Assembly: GCA_016874775.1 (NCBI GenBank)
Contig: VGTJ01000006.1
Location: 1 to 64,000, forward strand
Source of the DNA: Deltaproteobacteria bacterium
GTDB taxonomy: Bacteria; Desulfobacterota; Binatia; Bin18
Direction: 5' to 3'
DNA: 64,000 nt
Shown here: piece by piece, positions 62,257 through 64,000 of the stretch
Layout: every line of letters starts with the position of its first letter
Numbering within the stretch: position 1 is the first letter of the stretch
Notes under the pieces: generated by a model
Database searches by the model: none
What the model was told of the DNA's origin: nothing
What the model saw: the letters and a program-made list of their open reading frames with translations, nothing else
Made by a program: the position numbers and the translations under genes

Positions 62257-63380
62257 GACGACGCCTCCACGCTCCGCGGTTTCATGCCCCAGCGTCGCAA
62301 CCAGGCTTTCCAATCGCCTCGCTCCTCCCACTGCGCCACTAATCCTGCGAGACCATTGGGAAAGACCAACACAACCGCCATGAACAACGCGCCGATAAAA
62401 TAGAGCCAGAGGGCAGGAAAACTCTCTGAGAGAAAGGTCTTGGCGAAGTTCACTAACAAAGCGCCATAGACCGCACCAATCAACGAGAAACGACCACCGA
62501 CCGCACAAAAGATCACCATCTCGATCGACGGCACGATGCCAACAAACGAAGGGGAAATGAAACCAACTTGTAGGGTAAACATCGCCCCACCAAGTGCGGA
62601 AAAGAGCGCAGCCAAGGCGAAGATAAACACTTTGAAATGCGCAACATCGTAACCAGAGAAGCGCACCCGATCTTCTTTGTCACGAATGGCGACTAACAGG
62701 CGTCCGAGTTTGCTCTCCAGGAGGAATTTACTGAAGATCAGTACCCCAACCAACAAGGCGACATTGAGGAAGTAGAAAATGTATTTCGCACTATCAGTGT
62801 TGATATCCCAACCTTTCAACGTCCGTAGATCAGTGATGCCGTTGATGCCACCACACAACCCCTGCTGACCAATGATAAGAATACTCAGGATCGCAGCTAG
62901 CGCTTGGGTGATGATGGCAAAGTACACACCGCCTACCCGGCGTTTGAACATCGCTAAGCCAATGAGTGTAGCGACCAACACCGGCACGATCGGGATCGAT
63001 AGCAAGGTAAACGTCAAGCTGTAAAACGGCTGCCAAAACCACGGCAACGCGGTGAGCTGGTTCCAGTCCATAAAATCAGGAATACCCGGCGTGTTTTGTT
63101 TCGCGGTGGTGATGACATCTGACGCTTCCAGCTTGAGGAACATCGCCATCAAATATCCACCCAAACCAAAAAACACGCCCTGTCCGAGACTGAGAATGCC
63201 ACCGTATCCCCAACACAAGACCAACCCAACTGCCACAAAAGCGTAGGTCAGATATTTGCCAATCAGATTGAGACGAAAGAGATCAAAGACCAGTGGGAAT
63301 ATAACCAGCAGTAGTCCACACAGCACGAGGAGTGAGATCCAATAGGGCCGATCTTGGAAGAATCTCGTATGGGTTGGCAT
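62253..63380 (-). CDS. urtC: Urea/amide ABC transporter permease UrtC (system 2)
   Basis: The 375-residue LivM-type permease contains LCWGYGGILSLGQGVFFGLG, GLCGGINGITDLRTL, DRVRFSGYDVAHFKVFIFAL and VGGRFSLIGAVYGALLVN. The start ATG lies two bases after the urtB2 stop. The loop LKGWDINTDSAKYIFYFL differs from system 1, which may reflect another substrate such as a short-chain amide. Confidence 0.85.
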   Translation of the reverse strand: MPTHTRFFQDRPYWISLLVLCGLLLVIFPLVFDLFRLNLIGKYLTYAFVAVGLVLCWGYGGILSLGQGVFFGLGGYLMAMFLKLEASDVITTAKQNTPGIPDFMDWNQLTALPWFWQPFYSLTFTLLSIPIVPVLVATLIGLAMFKRRVGGVYFAIITQALAAILSILIIGQQGLCGGINGITDLRTLKGWDINTDSAKYIFYFLNVALLVGVLIFSKFLLESKLGRLLVAIRDKEDRVRFSGYDVAHFKVFIFALAALFSALGGAMFTLQVGFISPSFVGIVPSIEMVIFCAVGGRFSLIGAVYGALLVNFAKTFLSESFPALWLYFIGALFMAVVLVFPNGLAGLVAQWEERGDWKAWLRRWGMKPRSVEASS

Positions 63381-63382
63381 GG

Positions 63383-64000
63383 CTATCCCCTGACTTTGGC
63401 GGCAAACAATCCTTCGGGACGGATGAGCAAAATGCCGATGATCGACAGCAAGGTGATCACTTTGGCCATCGACCCGCTCATGAAGAATTCCAGCGAAGAC
63501 TGACTTTCAGCAATGGTAAAGGCTGACGCAATGGTACCCAGCAAGCTCTGTACGCCGCCGAAGACCACAACCAGAAACGTATCGACGATATACAGTTGTC
63601 CCGACGATGGTCCGGTTGAGCCAATCGTCGTAAAGGCGGAACCACCCAAGCCAGCAATGCCACAGCCGAGCGCGAAGGTCAGACGGTCAACTTTCTTGGT
63701 GTTGATCCCCACTGCGCCACTCATGATGCGGTTCTGAGTGACCGCACGTACCCGCAAGCCCCAGCGCGAACGGAACAACAAGAGAAAGACTGCCGCCGTA
63801 GTGATGATCGATAAACCCATCACAAACAGACCGTTCAGAGGAATATCGATCGTCTCTGTCACCTTCCAGGAGCCCAGCAACCAATCCGGCATCGGCACAC
63901 CAACTTCTTGGGCGCCGAACACCGAACGAAAGGTCTGCTGCATGACCAAGCTCAGCCCCCAGGTGGCAAGCAACGTATCCAGCGGACGTTTATAGAGGTG
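63383..64000 (-). CDS. urtB: Urea/amide ABC transporter permease UrtB (system 2), cut by window end
   Basis: The frame is open to the window edge (HLYKRPLDTLLATWGLSLVM read from 64000), so the start lies outside. About 206 C-terminal residues are visible, with RSRWGLRVRAVTQNRIMSGA, GCGIAGLGGSAFTTIGSTGP and FGGVQSLLGTIASA, equivalent to the last 200 residues of system 1 UrtB. The promoter and any urtA2 should lie beyond 64000. Confidence 0.85.
   Translation of the reverse strand, partial: HLYKRPLDTLLATWGLSLVMQQTFRSVFGAQEVGVPMPDWLLGSWKVTETIDIPLNGLFVMGLSIITTAAVFLLLFRSRWGLRVRAVTQNRIMSGAVGINTKKVDRLTFALGCGIAGLGGSAFTTIGSTGPSSGQLYIVDTFLVVVFGGVQSLLGTIASAFTIAESQSSLEFFMSGSMAKVITLLSIIGILLIRPEGLFAAKVRG

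Overview
The window looks like a chromosomal piece of an uncultured Gram-negative bacterium. It has three outer-membrane porins with signal peptides, GlnE and GlnB of proteobacterial type, and sigma-54 control. GC is moderate and intergenic palindromic repeats are very abundant, which recalls uncultured delta-proteobacterial, Binatota or Tectomicrobia-like lineages. That placement is an inference; no rRNA or tRNA gene was seen.

Nearly the whole window is a nitrogen-acquisition island. 0-10.4 kb: a truncated flippase, a SagB-type oxidoreductase, a DUF433/PIN pair, rpe, an S1-domain protein, glnE and a ferritin-like protein. 10.6-17.4 kb: porin, glnB, amtB and an NtrB/NtrC-like pair. 17.5-23.1 kb: nitrate ABC transporter and a second porin. 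23.1-32.7 kb: bacterioferritin, a broken protease-like gene, then nirB-nirD and an unusual membrane-associated nitrate reductase operon (b-type membrane subunit, NasA-type catalytic subunit, ferredoxin-like subunit, Tat-type Rieske protein, two small proteins). 32.7-48.8 kb: ubiE, a broken four-helix-bundle gene, and the Anbu/ATP-grasp/alpha-E/transglutaminase gene set in two operons around a hybrid histidine kinase, a zinc peptidase and a ParDE pair. 49.3-64 kb: a lipase-like hydrolase, urease genes, a complete porin-urtABCDE urea transporter and most of a second urtBCDE set cut by the window end.

Reading upstream regions by eye gave eight sites with the strict sigma-54 spacing GG-N10-GC. 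They precede the porin-glnB unit, amtB, nrtA, nirB, the Anbu operon, the transglutaminase/ATP-grasp operon, the porin-urt operon and ureB. Together with the NtrBC-like pair this suggests one nitrogen-limitation regulon covering ammonium, nitrate and urea uptake, nitrate and nitrite reduction, urease and the Anbu peptide-metabolism genes.

The genome is heavily marked by small repeats. One MITE-like element lies between ureA and ureC, where ureB is normally found; ureB itself is 8 kb away on the other strand under its own sigma-54 promoter. Other repeats have become coding sequence: an in-frame palindrome in glnE and repeat-derived ends on several nitrate-operon proteins. Four genes appear damaged (flippase, retropepsin-like, four-helix-bundle, transglutaminase/DUF2126).
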